NCBI RefSeq assembly: GCF_003627215.1
Contig: NZ_CP032677.1
Location: forward strand, 1,927,501 to 1,991,500
Reading direction: 5' to 3'
DNA from: Pseudomonas sp. Leaf58
Lineage (GTDB): Bacteria > Pseudomonadota > Gammaproteobacteria > Pseudomonadales > Pseudomonadaceae
DNA length: 64,000 nucleotides
The notes below the pieces were generated by a model. That model was not told the DNA's origin. It was given only the letters and a program-made list of their open reading frames with translations, and did no database searches. Made by a program: the position numbers and the translations under genes. Positions within the stretch are counted from its first letter, which is position 1, and each line of letters opens with the position of its first letter. Positions 40,087 to 48,283 of this stretch are shown piece by piece.

Positions 40087-42696
40087 TTACGCCTGAACCA
40101 CTGGGATCTTGGCGTTGGCCGCCGCTTCACGGAACTCGGCGATCTGGTCGAAGCTCAGGTAGCGGTAAACGTCGGCAGCCATGCTGTCGATGTCTTTCGC
40201 GTACTGCATGTACTCTTCGACGGTCGGCAGCTTGCCGATGATCGAAGCGACAGCAGCCAGTTCGGCCGATGCCAGGTACACGTTGGTGGCGTCGCCCAGG
40301 CGGTTCGGGAAGTTACGGGTCGAGGTGGAGACCACGGTCGAACCGGTCTGCACGCGTGCCTGGTTACCCATGCACAGCGAGCAGCCTGGCATTTCCATGC
40401 GCGCACCGGCCTTGCCGTAGATGCCGTAGTAGCCTTCTTCGGTCAGCTGGTGAGCGTCCATCTTGGTTGGCGGGGCCAGCCACAGACGGGTCGGGATACC
40501 GCCCTTGACCTTTTCCAGCAGCTTGCCGGCAGCGCGGAAGTGGCCGATGTTGGTCATGCACGAACCGATGAACACTTCGTCGATCTTCTCGCCCTGTACC
40601 GAAGACAGCAGGCGGGCATCGTCCGGGTCGTTCGGCGCGCAGAGCACAGGCTCTTTGACGTCGGCCAGGTCGATTTCGATGATTTCAGCGTATTCGGCAT
40701 CGGCGTCGGCCGACAGCAGCTCAGGCTTGGCCAGCCAGGCTTCCATGGCCTGGGCGCGACGCTCCAGGGTGCGGGCATCGCCGTAGCCTTCGCCGATCAT
40801 CCAGCGCAGCAGGGTGATGTTGGACTGCAGGTACTCGGCAATGGCCTTTTCCGGCAGCTTGATGGTGCAACCGGCAGCGGAGCGCTCGGCCGAGGCGTCG
40901 GACAGCTCGAAGGCTTGCTCGACGGTCAGATCGTCCAGGCCTTCGATTTCCAGGATGCGGCCGGAGAAGGCGTTTTTCTTGCCTTTCTTCTCGACGGTCA
41001 GCAGGCCCTGCTGGATGGCGTAGTAAGGGATGGCGTGGACCAGGTCACGCAGGGTGATGCCTGGCTGCAGTTTACCCTTGAAGCGCACCAGGATCGATTC
41101 TGGCATGTCCAGCGGCATGACGCCGGTGGCGGCGGCGAAGGCCACCAGGCCGGAACCGGCTGGGAACGAGATGCCGATCGGGAAGCGGGTGTGCGAGTCG
41201 CCACCGGTACCCACGGTATCAGGCATCAGCATGCGGTTCAGCCAGCTGTGGATGATGCCGTCGCCTGGGCGCAGCGACACGCCGCCACGGGTGCGGATGA
41301 AGTCTGGCAGGGTGTGGTGGGTGTTGACGTCAATCGGCTTCGGATAGGCCGCGGTGTGGCAGAACGACTGCATGACCAGGTCGGCGGAGAAGCCCAGGCA
41401 CGCCAGGTCTTTCAGCTCGTCGCGGGTCATCGGGCCAGTGGTGTCCTGGGAACCGACGGTGGTCATCTTCGGCTCGCAGTAAGCACCTGGGCGCACGCCC
41501 TGGCCTTCTGCCAAGCCGCAGGCACGGCCGACCATTTTCTGCGCCAGGGTGAAGCCTTTGCCGGTGTCGGCAGGCTGCTCTGGCTTCTTGAACAGGTCCG
41601 AAGCGCCCAGGCCCAGCTCGGCACGGGCTTTTTCGGTCAGGCCACGGCCGACGATCAGCGGGATTCGGCCGCCAGCGCGGACTTCATCCAGCAGAACTTC
41701 GGTTTTCAGCGCGAAGTTGGTGACCAGTTCGTCGCTGCCGTGACGGCGCACTTCGCCTTTGAACGGGTAAACGTCGATGACGTCGCCCATGGCCAGGTCG
41801 GTGCAGTCGAACTCGATCGGCAGGGCGCCGGCGTCTTCCATGGTGTTGTAGAAGATCGGGGCAATCTTGGTGCCGAAGCAGAAGCCACCGGCACGCTTGT
41901 TCGGTACGTACGGGATGTCGTCGCCGAAGAACCACAGCACCGAGTTGGTGGCGGATTTACGCGAGGAACCGGTACCCACCACGTCGCCGACGTAGGCAAC
42001 CGGGAAGCCCTTGGCCTTGACCGCTTCGATCTGCGCCAGTGGGCCGACCGAACCTGGCTGCTGTGGCTCGATGCCGTCACGGGCCATTTTCAGCATGGCC
42101 AGGGCGTGCAGCGGGATGTCAGGGCGCGACCAAGCGTCCGGAGCAGGGGACAGGTCGTCGGTGTTGGTTTCGCCAGGCACCTTGAACACGGTCAGGGTGT
42201 ACTTGTCGGCGATGGCCGGACGCGAGGTGAACCACTCGCCGGCAGCCCAGGAGTCCAGCACGGCCTTGGCGTGAGCGTTGCCGGCCTTGGCTTTTTCGGC
42301 CACGTCGTGGAAGGCATCGAACATCAGCAGGGTGTGCTTGAGCTGTTCGGCCGCGACGGCGCCCAGTTCGGCGTCATCCAGCAGTGCGACCAGCGTTTCG
42401 ATGTTGTAGCCGCCCTGCATGGTACCCAGCAGTTCGGTGGCGTGCTTGCGGTCGATCAATGGCGACTTGGCTTCGCCCTTGGCGACGGCGGAGAGGAAAG
42501 CGGCCTTGACATAGGCAGCTTCGTCGACCCCTGGTGGTACGCGGTTGGTGATCAGGTCTACGAGGAAGGCTTCTTCGCCGGCCGGCGGGTTTTTCAGCAG
42601 CTCGACCAGGCCTGCAGTTTGTTCGGCGTTCAGCGGCTGGGGCACGATACCCAGGGCGGCGCGCTCTTCGATGTGTTTGCGGTAGGCTTCAAGCAC
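40087..42696 (-). CDS. acnB: Aconitate hydratase B
   Basis: The 869-residue AcnB-type aconitase has an N-terminal HEAT-like domain ([16 protein letters not shown]) ahead of the swivel domain. Active-site and cluster motifs are [37 protein letters not shown] and [11 protein letters not shown]. It is the main TCA-cycle aconitase and may also act on 2-methylisocitrate made by the neighbouring operon. I prefer the GTG at 42696, which has GAGGGA seven bases upstream; an ATG five codons earlier lacks a ribosome site. Confidence 0.96.
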   Translation of the reverse strand: MLEAYRKHIEERAALGIVPQPLNAEQTAGLVELLKNPPAGEEAFLVDLITNRVPPGVDEAAYVKAAFLSAVAKGEAKSPLIDRKHATELLGTMQGGYNIETLVALLDDAELGAVAAEQLKHTLLMFDAFHDVAEKAKAGNAHAKAVLDSWAAGEWFTSRPAIADKYTLTVFKVPGETNTDDLSPAPDAWSRPDIPLHALAMLKMARDGIEPQQPGSVGPLAQIEAVKAKGFPVAYVGDVVGTGSSRKSATNSVLWFFGDDIPYVPNKRAGGFCFGTKIAPIFYNTMEDAGALPIEFDCTDLAMGDVIDVYPFKGEVRRHGSDELVTNFALKTEVLLDEVRAGGRIPLIVGRGLTEKARAELGLGASDLFKKPEQPADTGKGFTLAQKMVGRACGLAEGQGVRPGAYCEPKMTTVGSQDTTGPMTRDELKDLACLGFSADLVMQSFCHTAAYPKPIDVNTHHTLPDFIRTRGGVSLRPGDGIIHSWLNRMLMPDTVGTGGDSHTRFPIGISFPAGSGLVAFAAATGVMPLDMPESILVRFKGKLQPGITLRDLVHAIPYYAIQQGLLTVEKKGKKNAFSGRILEIEGLDDLTVEQAFELSDASAERSAAGCTIKLPEKAIAEYLQSNITLLRWMIGEGYGDARTLERRAQAMEAWLAKPELLSADADAEYAEIIEIDLADVKEPVLCAPNDPDDARLLSSVQGEKIDEVFIGSCMTNIGHFRAAGKLLEKVKGGIPTRLWLAPPTKMDAHQLTEEGYYGIYGKAGARMEMPGCSLCMGNQARVQTGSTVVSTSTRNFPNRLGDATNVYLASAELAAVASIIGKLPTVEEYMQYAKDIDSMAADVYRYLSFDQIAEFREAAANAKIPVVQA

Positions 42697-42815
42697 AGTT
42701 ATTTCCCTCATCAGTGGTCCCTAAAGGGGGTCCGGGACGCTCATCCAGCATTCAATGCACCCATGCGCTGCCACGGCTTTTTGGGCCGCCCAGCCAGGGT
42801 CGCAAAGAATCCTTA

Positions 42816-42956
42816 CAGAAGCTGCTTTCAAAGTTTTACGCCTGCAGAACGGGGAGCTGATGAGGGCTGGCACGGGCATGCGAGGGATGCATGGCCCGGG
42901 CCAACGCCGTTCTACCGGATGTACTGTGCTCGTGACGCTTTGAAAACAGCTTCCAA
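42816..42956. repeat. Long imperfect inverted repeat between acnB and the DUF1289 gene
   Basis: GAAGCTGCTTTCAAAG (42819-42834) is matched by its inverted copy CTTTGAAAACAGCTTC (42938-42953) with one mismatch. A second inner pair, AGAACGG near 42846 and CCGTTCT near 42907, is in the same geometry, so about 140 bp can fold into one branched hairpin. It lies in the 405-bp gap 42697-43102, upstream of both divergent genes. It could be an RNA structure in the acnB leader or a small non-autonomous element. No gene is convincing here. Confidence 0.55.
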
Positions 42957-43102
42957 CGGACATTGTTGCCTTTGAAAAGGCCGGATGATTCTACGGTAAA
43001 AAAAGCCCGAAGGTAAGGCGCTGAAGATGACTTTAACGAGTGACCCTGGTTAGACAAAGGGCTAACATGGGCCCGTGTTCCACCGCCAAGCTGTTGTTTT
43101 TC

Positions 43103-43570
43103 ATGTCCAACAAGTCCATCAAAACCCCTTGCGTCGGCCTGTGCTCCACGGTGTACGGCGACACGGTGTGCCGTGGCTGCAAGCGTTTTCACCACGAAGT
43201 GATCAATTGGAATGGCTACGACGACACGCAAAAGCGCGCCGTGTGGCTGCGCCTTGAGCAACTGCTGGTGCAGGTGATGATGGCCAAGCTGGAAGTGTTC
43301 GACAAAGGCCTGCTGCGCCAGCAACTGGAGCAGCGTTCCATCCGCTTCGTCGCACAGCAGTCCGAGTATTGCTGGGCCTATCAGCTGATCGCCCGCGGGG
43401 CGCGGATGATCCGTGACCTGGAGGCCTACGGCATGGTGTTGCTGCCCGAATTTCGCGATTGGCAGCTGCCACAGCTGCGTGATGCCATCGATCGCGAGTT
43501 CTTCCTGCTGTCCGAAGCGCATTACCAGCGCTATATCGCGCCGGCATTTCTGGCGCAGTCGTTGAAGTAG
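43103..43570 (+). CDS. DUF1289 domain-containing protein
   Basis: The 155-residue protein starts MSNKSIKTPCVGLCSTVYGDTVCRGCKRFHHEVINWNGY. The four-cysteine pattern CxxxC...CxxC is the DUF1289 zinc-ribbon-like motif. The rest is helical. Function is unknown. Start 43103 agrees with the usual short leader before the first cysteine. Confidence 0.83.
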   Translation: MSNKSIKTPCVGLCSTVYGDTVCRGCKRFHHEVINWNGYDDTQKRAVWLRLEQLLVQVMMAKLEVFDKGLLRQQLEQRSIRFVAQQSEYCWAYQLIARGARMIRDLEAYGMVLLPEFRDWQLPQLRDAIDREFFLLSEAHYQRYIAPAFLAQSLK

Positions 43571-43643
43571 ACTGCTTCCTTCTGTAGGGCATAGCCTTGC
43601 CCGGTTAGCGTTTGGCTCACCTCAAGCAGCACAGTGAGTCACC

Positions 43644-44882
43644 ATGAGCGATTACCTTTACCACCCTGATTTCTCCTTTCTGGCGCGCTGCTGGTGGCAG
43701 CTGTCCGATGAACTGCTCAACCCCGATCAATGGTGGGACTCCATTGCCGAGCTCGCGCCAGTGTGGCTGCACTTTGGCGGAGCCGGCATTCACAACGATA
43801 AATGGTACAAGTACCTGCGCGCAGAGCCCGAAGGCGAAGGGCCGTTGCAGCTGGGGCCGGAGGACTACAGCCGGCCAGGCCATGTCTATGGAGAGCTGTT
43901 CTGGTTTGCAGCCTATGTGTCTTCGAAGGGGCAGGCAGGGCCGAAGCTGTGTTATGAGATCAGGCCCTACGACAGAAAGTGGAAGCCACTCAACAGGATA
44001 GTCCACCACAACCCTACCGTATTGTCGGGCTATGCGGGCATCAAGGATGTTGCAGAGCCTGAGGCGGGTCAGCATTGCTTGAGCGGCCCTTCGCACTTGT
44101 GGTCCTTGGCTGGGCTCGATTACCGAGAAATAAAGCGCGGCGCGCGAATGTGCAACGTGATCTTGCAAAATGCCGCCGGCCAGCGGGCAAGGCGCTACGC
44201 CAACAATGGGGCTTGGTTGATCAACACCGTGAATGGCAAGCCTGGCCTGATGGCCCTGGAAGTGCTGGATTATGCTCATGAAGCCCGTGACGTTGCATGG
44301 GGCTCTGGTTTGAACCAGATAGGCAGCCGATACGCATTCAAGCCGGAGTACAGTTTCATTGCGCGTAGCTGGTGGCGGCCTGACGAGCCCTCGGCACCGG
44401 CAGGCCTCATTGCCGCGCGGTTCGATGAGGGGGTGGAGTGGTACCCCAGGGCCGGGCTGAATGTGGAGGCCAGCGACACCCTGCAGGATCGCTGGTGTGA
44501 CGATGAGACCCGCCCGGCCTGTGACCATTTCTGGTTTGCGGCCTATGTGGACAACGGGGCGTGTGTTTACGAAATATGGCCGCTCGACCAGCGTGGCAGG
44601 CGCTTGAACTTCACCCTCCGAGAACAGCAAGGGTGGCGCACGAGCCTGGCGCAACGTGGGGAAAAGGAGCGTGCGGAGCCGGATTTTCTCTGGCGGCTGG
44701 TGGGATTGGACCCGGCTGCCCTGGAGGAAGCTACAACGGTAACCAATGTGAAGTTGCAACACATCAGTGGTCAGCTTGTGAAGCTGGCGCATACCGGTAG
44801 CGAAAACAGGCTGAGGGCAGGGGTGCAGGGTGATGATGGTTCCCTGACACTGCACATACTGGAAACGTCAGCCAGAAGTTAG
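43644..44882 (+). CDS. Unrecognised protein with an internal duplication
   Basis: This 412-residue protein has no signal or membrane segment. Two copies of one domain are visible, at about 5-210 and 235-408. Shared elements in order are (Y/F)SF(L/I)AR.WW, FWFAAYV, CYEI.P.D / VYEIWPLD, LW.L.GLD, NV.LQ...GQ and a closing L...VL(D/E). It is rich in Trp and Tyr, like a binding domain. I know no named family. It lies between DUF1289 and queD, next to the prophage junction but on the host side. Confidence 0.8.
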   Translation: MSDYLYHPDFSFLARCWWQLSDELLNPDQWWDSIAELAPVWLHFGGAGIHNDKWYKYLRAEPEGEGPLQLGPEDYSRPGHVYGELFWFAAYVSSKGQAGPKLCYEIRPYDRKWKPLNRIVHHNPTVLSGYAGIKDVAEPEAGQHCLSGPSHLWSLAGLDYREIKRGARMCNVILQNAAGQRARRYANNGAWLINTVNGKPGLMALEVLDYAHEARDVAWGSGLNQIGSRYAFKPEYSFIARSWWRPDEPSAPAGLIAARFDEGVEWYPRAGLNVEASDTLQDRWCDDETRPACDHFWFAAYVDNGACVYEIWPLDQRGRRLNFTLREQQGWRTSLAQRGEKERAEPDFLWRLVGLDPAALEEATTVTNVKLQHISGQLVKLAHTGSENRLRAGVQGDDGSLTLHILETSARS

Positions 44883-44921
44883 CCCGGTAGCAGGGCGCCG
44901 TAAGGGCGCCCGTGCCTGCTG

Positions 44922-45278
44922 TCAATCGCCGCTGTACTCGCAGCCACTGGTGCAGGTTTCGTGAATGCGCACCTTCGACAGCTCGGGCAGCAGCGGCTTG
45001 ACCTGATCCCAGATCCATTTGGCGATCACTTCGCTGGTGGGGTTTTCCAGGCCTGGGATGTCATTTAGGTAGTTGTGGTCCAGCTGCTCATAGATCGGCT
45101 TGAAGATGGCCTTGATCTCGGAGAAGTCGCGGATCCAGCCGGTGTGCGGATCGAGCGGGCCGGTCAGGTGCAGGCCGACCTTGAACGAATGCCCGTGCAG
45201 GCGACCGCATTTGTGGCCCGCTGGGACGTGGGGCAGGCGGTGGGCCGATTCGAATGTGAACTCTTTGAAAATTTCCAC
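44922..45278 (-). CDS. queD: 6-carboxy-5,6,7,8-tetrahydropterin synthase
   Basis: The 118-residue QueD/PTPS enzyme makes the precursor of queuosine from dihydroneopterin triphosphate. Zinc ligands are in FESAHRLP and CGRLHGHSF, with the active-site Cys in KCGR and the motif [18 protein letters not shown]; the C-terminus is [10 protein letters not shown]. It is complete. Its 5' side abuts prophage DNA within about 60 bp, so its promoter may have been altered by integration. Confidence 0.94.
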   Translation of the reverse strand: MEIFKEFTFESAHRLPHVPAGHKCGRLHGHSFKVGLHLTGPLDPHTGWIRDFSEIKAIFKPIYEQLDHNYLNDIPGLENPTSEVIAKWIWDQVKPLLPELSKVRIHETCTSGCEYSGD

Positions 45279-45341
45279 TGGTGGACCTGTATAGCTTGCG
45301 GGGTAAGGGCTTGAGCAGAATCTGGCCTTTCAGTGTACTGC

Positions 45342-45554
45342 TCAATGTACTGATTGGTCGTCGCTGGGGTCGAAAGAGGTCATCCACTGGGTGATGTCCG
45401 ACTGGCGCCAGGCTACCGAATTGGGTCCTATCTTAACCTGTTTTGGAAAGGTGCCTTCACGGATTCTGCGATAGACGGTGTTCCGGCCGATCCCCGTCAC
45501 GTGCAGCACCTCGTCGAGGCGCAGGAAGCGATCGATGTTTTCTGCGTGTCGCAT
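45342..45554 (-). CDS. AlpA/excisionase-like helix-turn-helix protein
   Basis: The 70-residue protein MRHAENIDRFLRLDEVLHVTG continues with IGRNTVYRRIREGTFPKQVKIG and AWRQSDITQWM, the MerR/AlpA-type HTH of prophage regulators and excisionases. The start at 45554 has AAAGGAG five bases upstream. It is the last gene of the leftward operon and lies at the probable attachment end, suiting a directionality factor. The partner integrase is not found beside it. Confidence 0.85.
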   Translation of the reverse strand: MRHAENIDRFLRLDEVLHVTGIGRNTVYRRIREGTFPKQVKIGPNSVAWRQSDITQWMTSFDPSDDQSVH

Positions 45555-45577
45555 GGTGTCTCCTTTATATAGCAGGG

Positions 45578-45754
45578 TCAGGCCGTGAAGTGGTGCCCGA
45601 CCTTCGCCGCGCGGGCGGCTTCCTCGGTGCGGAACATGAGCTGGGTTGTGCCTGCGCGGCCTTCCGATTCGTACTCGGCCGATACCCACCAGTGGCCGAA
45701 CTTGCGGTACGGCTCGCCGAGGATCTTCGTGACGTAGCAGTCGATCAGGTTCAT
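45578..45754 (-). CDS. Small phage protein, unknown function
   Basis: A 58-residue ORF, MNLIDCYVTKILGEPYRKFG, with a probable beta-rich core (HWWVSAEYESEGRAGTTQLMF). GGAGA lies six bases before the ATG. It is 23 bp upstream of the alpA-like gene in the same direction. Function not recognised. Confidence 0.7.
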   Translation of the reverse strand: MNLIDCYVTKILGEPYRKFGHWWVSAEYESEGRAGTTQLMFRTEEAARAAKVGHHFTA

Positions 45755-45792
45755 GGATTGTCTCCACGCCGGCGGCGGCGGTAGGTTGGTGG

Positions 45793-46107
45793 TCAATCGC
45801 AGCTGCTGGAGCTGGACCCGCTATCGCTGGAGCTGCTGCTATCGCTCGACGAGTAGCTGCTGCCGCTGTCGTAGCTGCCGTAGTCCCGGTTAGAGCAGGA
45901 CCTGCTCGAGCGTGTCGGCTCGTAGCTGTCCGCCAGGTAGGTGGGATACATGGGGCTGACCGGGCTCATAGGGTTGAGCGGGTAGAGAATCGGGTCTTGC
46001 CGGCCGGATGCCGGGCTGTGGCCGCGGGCATACCCGGCCGGGCCGAGCGCGGCGCGTTGTGCCGGTTTCTTCTTGCGCTTGAACAGGCGGGCCAAGAAAT
46101 TGAGCAT
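45793..46107 (-). CDS. Small protein with basic N-terminus and poly-Ser tail
   Basis: The 104-residue product starts MLNFLARLFKRKKKPAQRAA, an amphipathic basic helix that could contact membrane. A Pro/Tyr-rich linker (PLNPMSPVSPMYPTYL) follows, then a C-terminal tail almost entirely Ser, Asp, Gly and Tyr ending in Cys. GGAGAG precedes the ATG. No family is recognised; low-complexity tails of this type occur in small Pseudomonas prophage membrane-associated proteins. Confidence 0.7.
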   Translation of the reverse strand: MLNFLARLFKRKKKPAQRAALGPAGYARGHSPASGRQDPILYPLNPMSPVSPMYPTYLADSYEPTRSSRSCSNRDYGSYDSGSSYSSSDSSSSSDSGSSSSSCD

Positions 46108-46159
46108 GAGTCTCTCCATGCCCGCGCATGCCGGCGGGCTTGAGTTGTAGGGGGAGGGG

Positions 46160-46393
46160 TTACGGCTGTGCGTTGCGAGAAAGGGCGTGCGCCAGATGGC
46201 GGGCATAGGTGGAGACGGCTCGCCAGTAGGCGGCCATCGGACCTTTGCGGCGGAGCCAGGAGTTTTCGGCCTCGGCGTCGGCCTGGGCGCGCAATTCGCG
46301 CATCACTGCCTCGATGCGTGCTCTGTCCTCAGGTGGCAGTTCCAGTAGGGCCTGCCCTGCCGGCAGCTTCAGCAGCGGGTTGATGTAGCCCAT
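46160..46393 (-). CDS. Hypothetical phage protein
   Basis: A 77-residue helical protein starting MGYINPLLKLPAGQALLELP with strong AGGAGG before the ATG. It includes PEDRARIEAVMRELRAQADAEAE. It belongs to the leftward early operon. Function unknown. Confidence 0.72.
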   Translation of the reverse strand: MGYINPLLKLPAGQALLELPPEDRARIEAVMRELRAQADAEAENSWLRRKGPMAAYWRAVSTYARHLAHALSRNAQP

Positions 46394-46427
46394 GGGGCCT
46401 CCTGGCGATGCGTGACCTGGTGAGCGT

Positions 46428-46481
46428 TCATCGCGGCGCCTTCCATACCAGGTAGGCCATGTACATCGGGGGCAGGATCAT
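46428..46481 (-). CDS. Possible 17-residue coupled micro-ORF
   Basis: MILPPMYMAYLVWKAPR begins at an ATGA overlap with the stop of the upstream gene and ends before the next gene. Translational coupling is plausible, but coding potential at this length cannot be proved by eye. Confidence 0.3.
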   Translation of the reverse strand: MILPPMYMAYLVWKAPR

Positions 46482-46933
46482 GGCTTCGCATCCTTCAGGC
46501 TGCGGTCAATCCGTTCGATCTCGGCCAAAATCAAAGCTCCTGCACGAACTAGGTTCTCCCGTCTTCCACGAGGCTTCCAAGACGCGGTTGGCCAAGGCCA
46601 CAGCGGCGGGCAGTTCGGAGTTCGGCCCTCTTCAGCAGGCGGAATTAGCGCATAACAGGCCGCAGCATGAGCGAGCTCCTTATTGCGATAAACATCGTCG
46701 CGCGATGGCTGGTAGCCTTCGTCGCTCACCTGGCGCTGGCGCTCCGATACCACGTCGCGGGCTGCCGCTGGCATACCGTCCTGGCACTTGAGTTCGACTG
46801 ATCGAGCCAGTCTCTCGAAAACGTTTTCGTTCACGCCGAACGAAATGGCTTCTTGGCACGCGCTGCTTGCAAGATCCAGCAGTGCGCATTCGTCTACCAG
46901 CAGGTGCTGGCGCATCTTGTTCGCTTCCGTCAC
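46478..46933 (-). CDS. Conserved phage protein of the RQ..DEGY/ALILAEIERIDR type
   Basis: The 151-residue protein has a recurrent phage pattern: SERQRQVSDEGYQPSRDDVY, KELAHAAACYAL, WPWPTASWKPRGRRENLVRAGALILAEIERIDR. Homologues are common in early regions of siphophages of Proteobacteria, without assigned function. It overlaps both neighbours by four bases, showing tight translational coupling. Confidence 0.78.
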   Translation of the reverse strand: MTEANKMRQHLLVDECALLDLASSACQEAISFGVNENVFERLARSVELKCQDGMPAAARDVVSERQRQVSDEGYQPSRDDVYRNKELAHAAACYALIPPAEEGRTPNCPPLWPWPTASWKPRGRRENLVRAGALILAEIERIDRSLKDAKP

Positions 46934-47181
46934 AGCTGATACCTCTCATCAATCCAGCGCCCAGGCGCCAGTGCGGGTGTAGGTTCGGGTTGGGTTTCGT
47001 GCGGGGAGAGCTGGCGCTCGTTGCCGGCCTGCAGCTGGCTGTCGGGGATGCAGCTGATGCCGACCCCATTGAGCAGGTAGCAGGTGACGCCGCGCTGGCT
47101 GTCGTGCTGCACGTCGATGACGTTCTCGGTTGCGCTGGCGCCGGTGGCCAGCAGCAGGAGGCAGAGGGCGAGGCGGGTCAT
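46930..47181 (-). CDS. Small secreted phage protein
   Basis: An 83-residue product with signal peptide MTRLALCLLLLATGASATEN and a mature part containing two cysteines (GVTCYLLNGVGISCIPDSQL), probably a disulfide. It is predicted periplasmic. Such proteins are frequent prophage cargo and could alter the host envelope. It overlaps the next gene by four bases. Confidence 0.75.
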   Translation of the reverse strand: MTRLALCLLLLATGASATENVIDVQHDSQRGVTCYLLNGVGISCIPDSQLQAGNERQLSPHETQPEPTPALAPGRWIDERYQL

Positions 47182-47225
47182 GAGCAGCGATCCTCAAGGA
47201 CGGGCAACAGCGTTGAATCGGGCAT
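47178..47225 (-). CDS. Possible 15-residue leader ORF
   Basis: MPDSTLLPVLEDRCS has GAGGAGGAG directly upstream and its stop overlaps the ATG of the secreted protein gene. It may be a coupling leader or a remnant of a longer gene cut by the adjacent islet. Confidence 0.3.
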   Translation of the reverse strand: MPDSTLLPVLEDRCS

Positions 47226-47352
47226 AGCTCCTCCTCGCCGCAATTCGGCGGACGGTTTAAGATTGATGGAAATAACTGAGACCAGGGGAGGTCCATCGGG
47301 CAGTGGCCTTGGAAAGGCCCACACCTTGCTGTGCAAGTAGGATGAAAAGACC

Positions 47353-47565
47353 ATGCCGGATATAGAAAAAAGATATCGCGCTTACAAATTGCTGCGGGAG
47401 CTTGATTCGCTCACATCAACCATCATGAACCAGGTGGCTTACGGCCGCTTGGGCGGGCCAGAATGGGAAGCTGCGTGCGACGCGCATCGCGCTGCGTTCA
47501 GCGCTTGGATTGAATTTGCTGATTCTCTTACAGCCGAAGCGAAAGAACGGGACCGCTCTTCTTGA
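47353..47565 (+). CDS. Hypothetical helical protein at the left edge of the rightward islet
   Basis: A 70-residue ORF, MPDIEKRYRAYKLLRELDSL continuing TSTIMNQVAYGRLGGPEWEAACDAHRAAFSAWIEFADSL. It is helical and charged with no recognised domain. It points opposite to the surrounding phage operon. The ribosome site (AAAAGACC) is weak. It is followed by an A/T-rich 140-bp gap. Confidence 0.6.
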   Translation: MPDIEKRYRAYKLLRELDSLTSTIMNQVAYGRLGGPEWEAACDAHRAAFSAWIEFADSLTAEAKERDRSS

Positions 47566-47675
47566 TTGCTATAAAACTTATACAAAAAGATTAAAGATGT
47601 ATAACTTTAACACCGACTGTCGCTTCGCTAGACTTTCTGATCTACGTCACTTGTAGTTTTTTGTGCGCGATTTAT

Positions 47676-47718
47676 TTTGACCCTCTAATGGATGAAAAAT
47701 AAATATTGGAGGGTCAAA
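47676..47718 (+). promoter_or_regulatory. Inverted repeat that can occlude the ribosome-binding site of the next gene
   Basis: TTTGACCCTC (47676-47685) is perfectly complementary to GAGGGTCAAA (47709-47718), with a 23-base A-rich loop. The 3' arm contains the GGAGGG ribosome site and the A of the ATG. In RNA this would hide the start; in DNA it could be a repressor operator. The upstream 110 bp are A/T-rich and likely hold the promoter. Confidence 0.6.
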
Positions 47719-48017
47719 TGCGAGTTCGAGGAAATGTGTTTTGGGAGTGGGCAGACCCAGCGCTCCACCACCGTTCCCATGACGAAACTCTCGACGACGG
47801 CACGCACATTGATGTCCAGGTGAGGCTTTCAGCTACGGGTCAAACACAGATGTTCATCGGTGTTTATACATCTGAAGGCACGGCCTTGCACGAGGAGGCG
47901 TTCGATTCCCGTCCTGGCGAATCGATGACTCGTGCGATGGCCTGGGGCGTAGGCCGGGCGCGCCGGATAGCTACTGAAGGCTTGCCTGCCGTCACACCCA
48001 AAGCTTCTGCTGGGTAG
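47718..48017 (+). CDS. Hypothetical protein behind a regulatory hairpin
   Basis: The 99-residue soluble protein starts MRVRGNVFWEWADPALHHRS and contains DGTHIDVQVRLSATGQTQMFIGVYTSEGTALHEEAF, suggesting a small beta sheet followed by a helix. No family is recognised. The start at 47718 has GGAGGG three to four bases upstream inside the hairpin. It is transcribed toward the EVE-HNH gene. Confidence 0.65.
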   Translation: MRVRGNVFWEWADPALHHRSHDETLDDGTHIDVQVRLSATGQTQMFIGVYTSEGTALHEEAFDSRPGESMTRAMAWGVGRARRIATEGLPAVTPKASAG

Positions 48018-48183
48018 AGCTGTCGTCACCCTGGGGCTGGAGCAGGCGCTGAAACTGAGCCAGCCCCAACAGGCCGCCATATCGCGGCAGTGAATAGAGG
48101 GGAGAGGGGTTACAGCTGAGTGGAGTACAGATGTGCTCTTGCTCGGCGATGACCTCCGTGGGAACGGGGATAGCTCGCGCCAT
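47992..48183 (-). CDS. Possible small phage ORF, antisense edge of the islet
   Basis: MARAIPVPTEVIAEQEHICT... SLPRYGGLLGLAQFQRLLQ reads like a real 63-residue protein in the direction of the phage operon, but the ribosome site is poor and it overlaps the end of the rightward gene by 26 bp. It may be a surviving piece of the original operon. The rest of 48018-48283 shows only the leader of the EVE-HNH gene. Confidence 0.4.
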   Translation of the reverse strand: MARAIPVPTEVIAEQEHICTPLSCNPSPLYSLPRYGGLLGLAQFQRLLQPQGDDSSTQQKLWV

Positions 48184-48283
48184 GTCGTGGCAGTGGATGG
48201 ATTGGCGGATTTGTGCGAATGGAAGGATTGCTGCTAGTGCTTGATGGCAATATGCTTTCTGCTTTTGCGCTCAGAGGTGACCG

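Noticed and set aside
40450..42975. 841-residue plus-strand open frame antisense to acnB
   Set aside because: High-GC shadow of acnB; no ribosome site or domain, and acnB itself is unambiguous.
42836..43522. Minus-strand frame across the DUF1289 gene and the inverted repeat
   Set aside because: The DUF1289 cysteine motif and start are on the plus strand; the minus frame has no motifs.
45279..45341. tRNA or tmRNA attachment site at the prophage junction
   Set aside because: No cloverleaf or CCA end could be drawn from the bases here.
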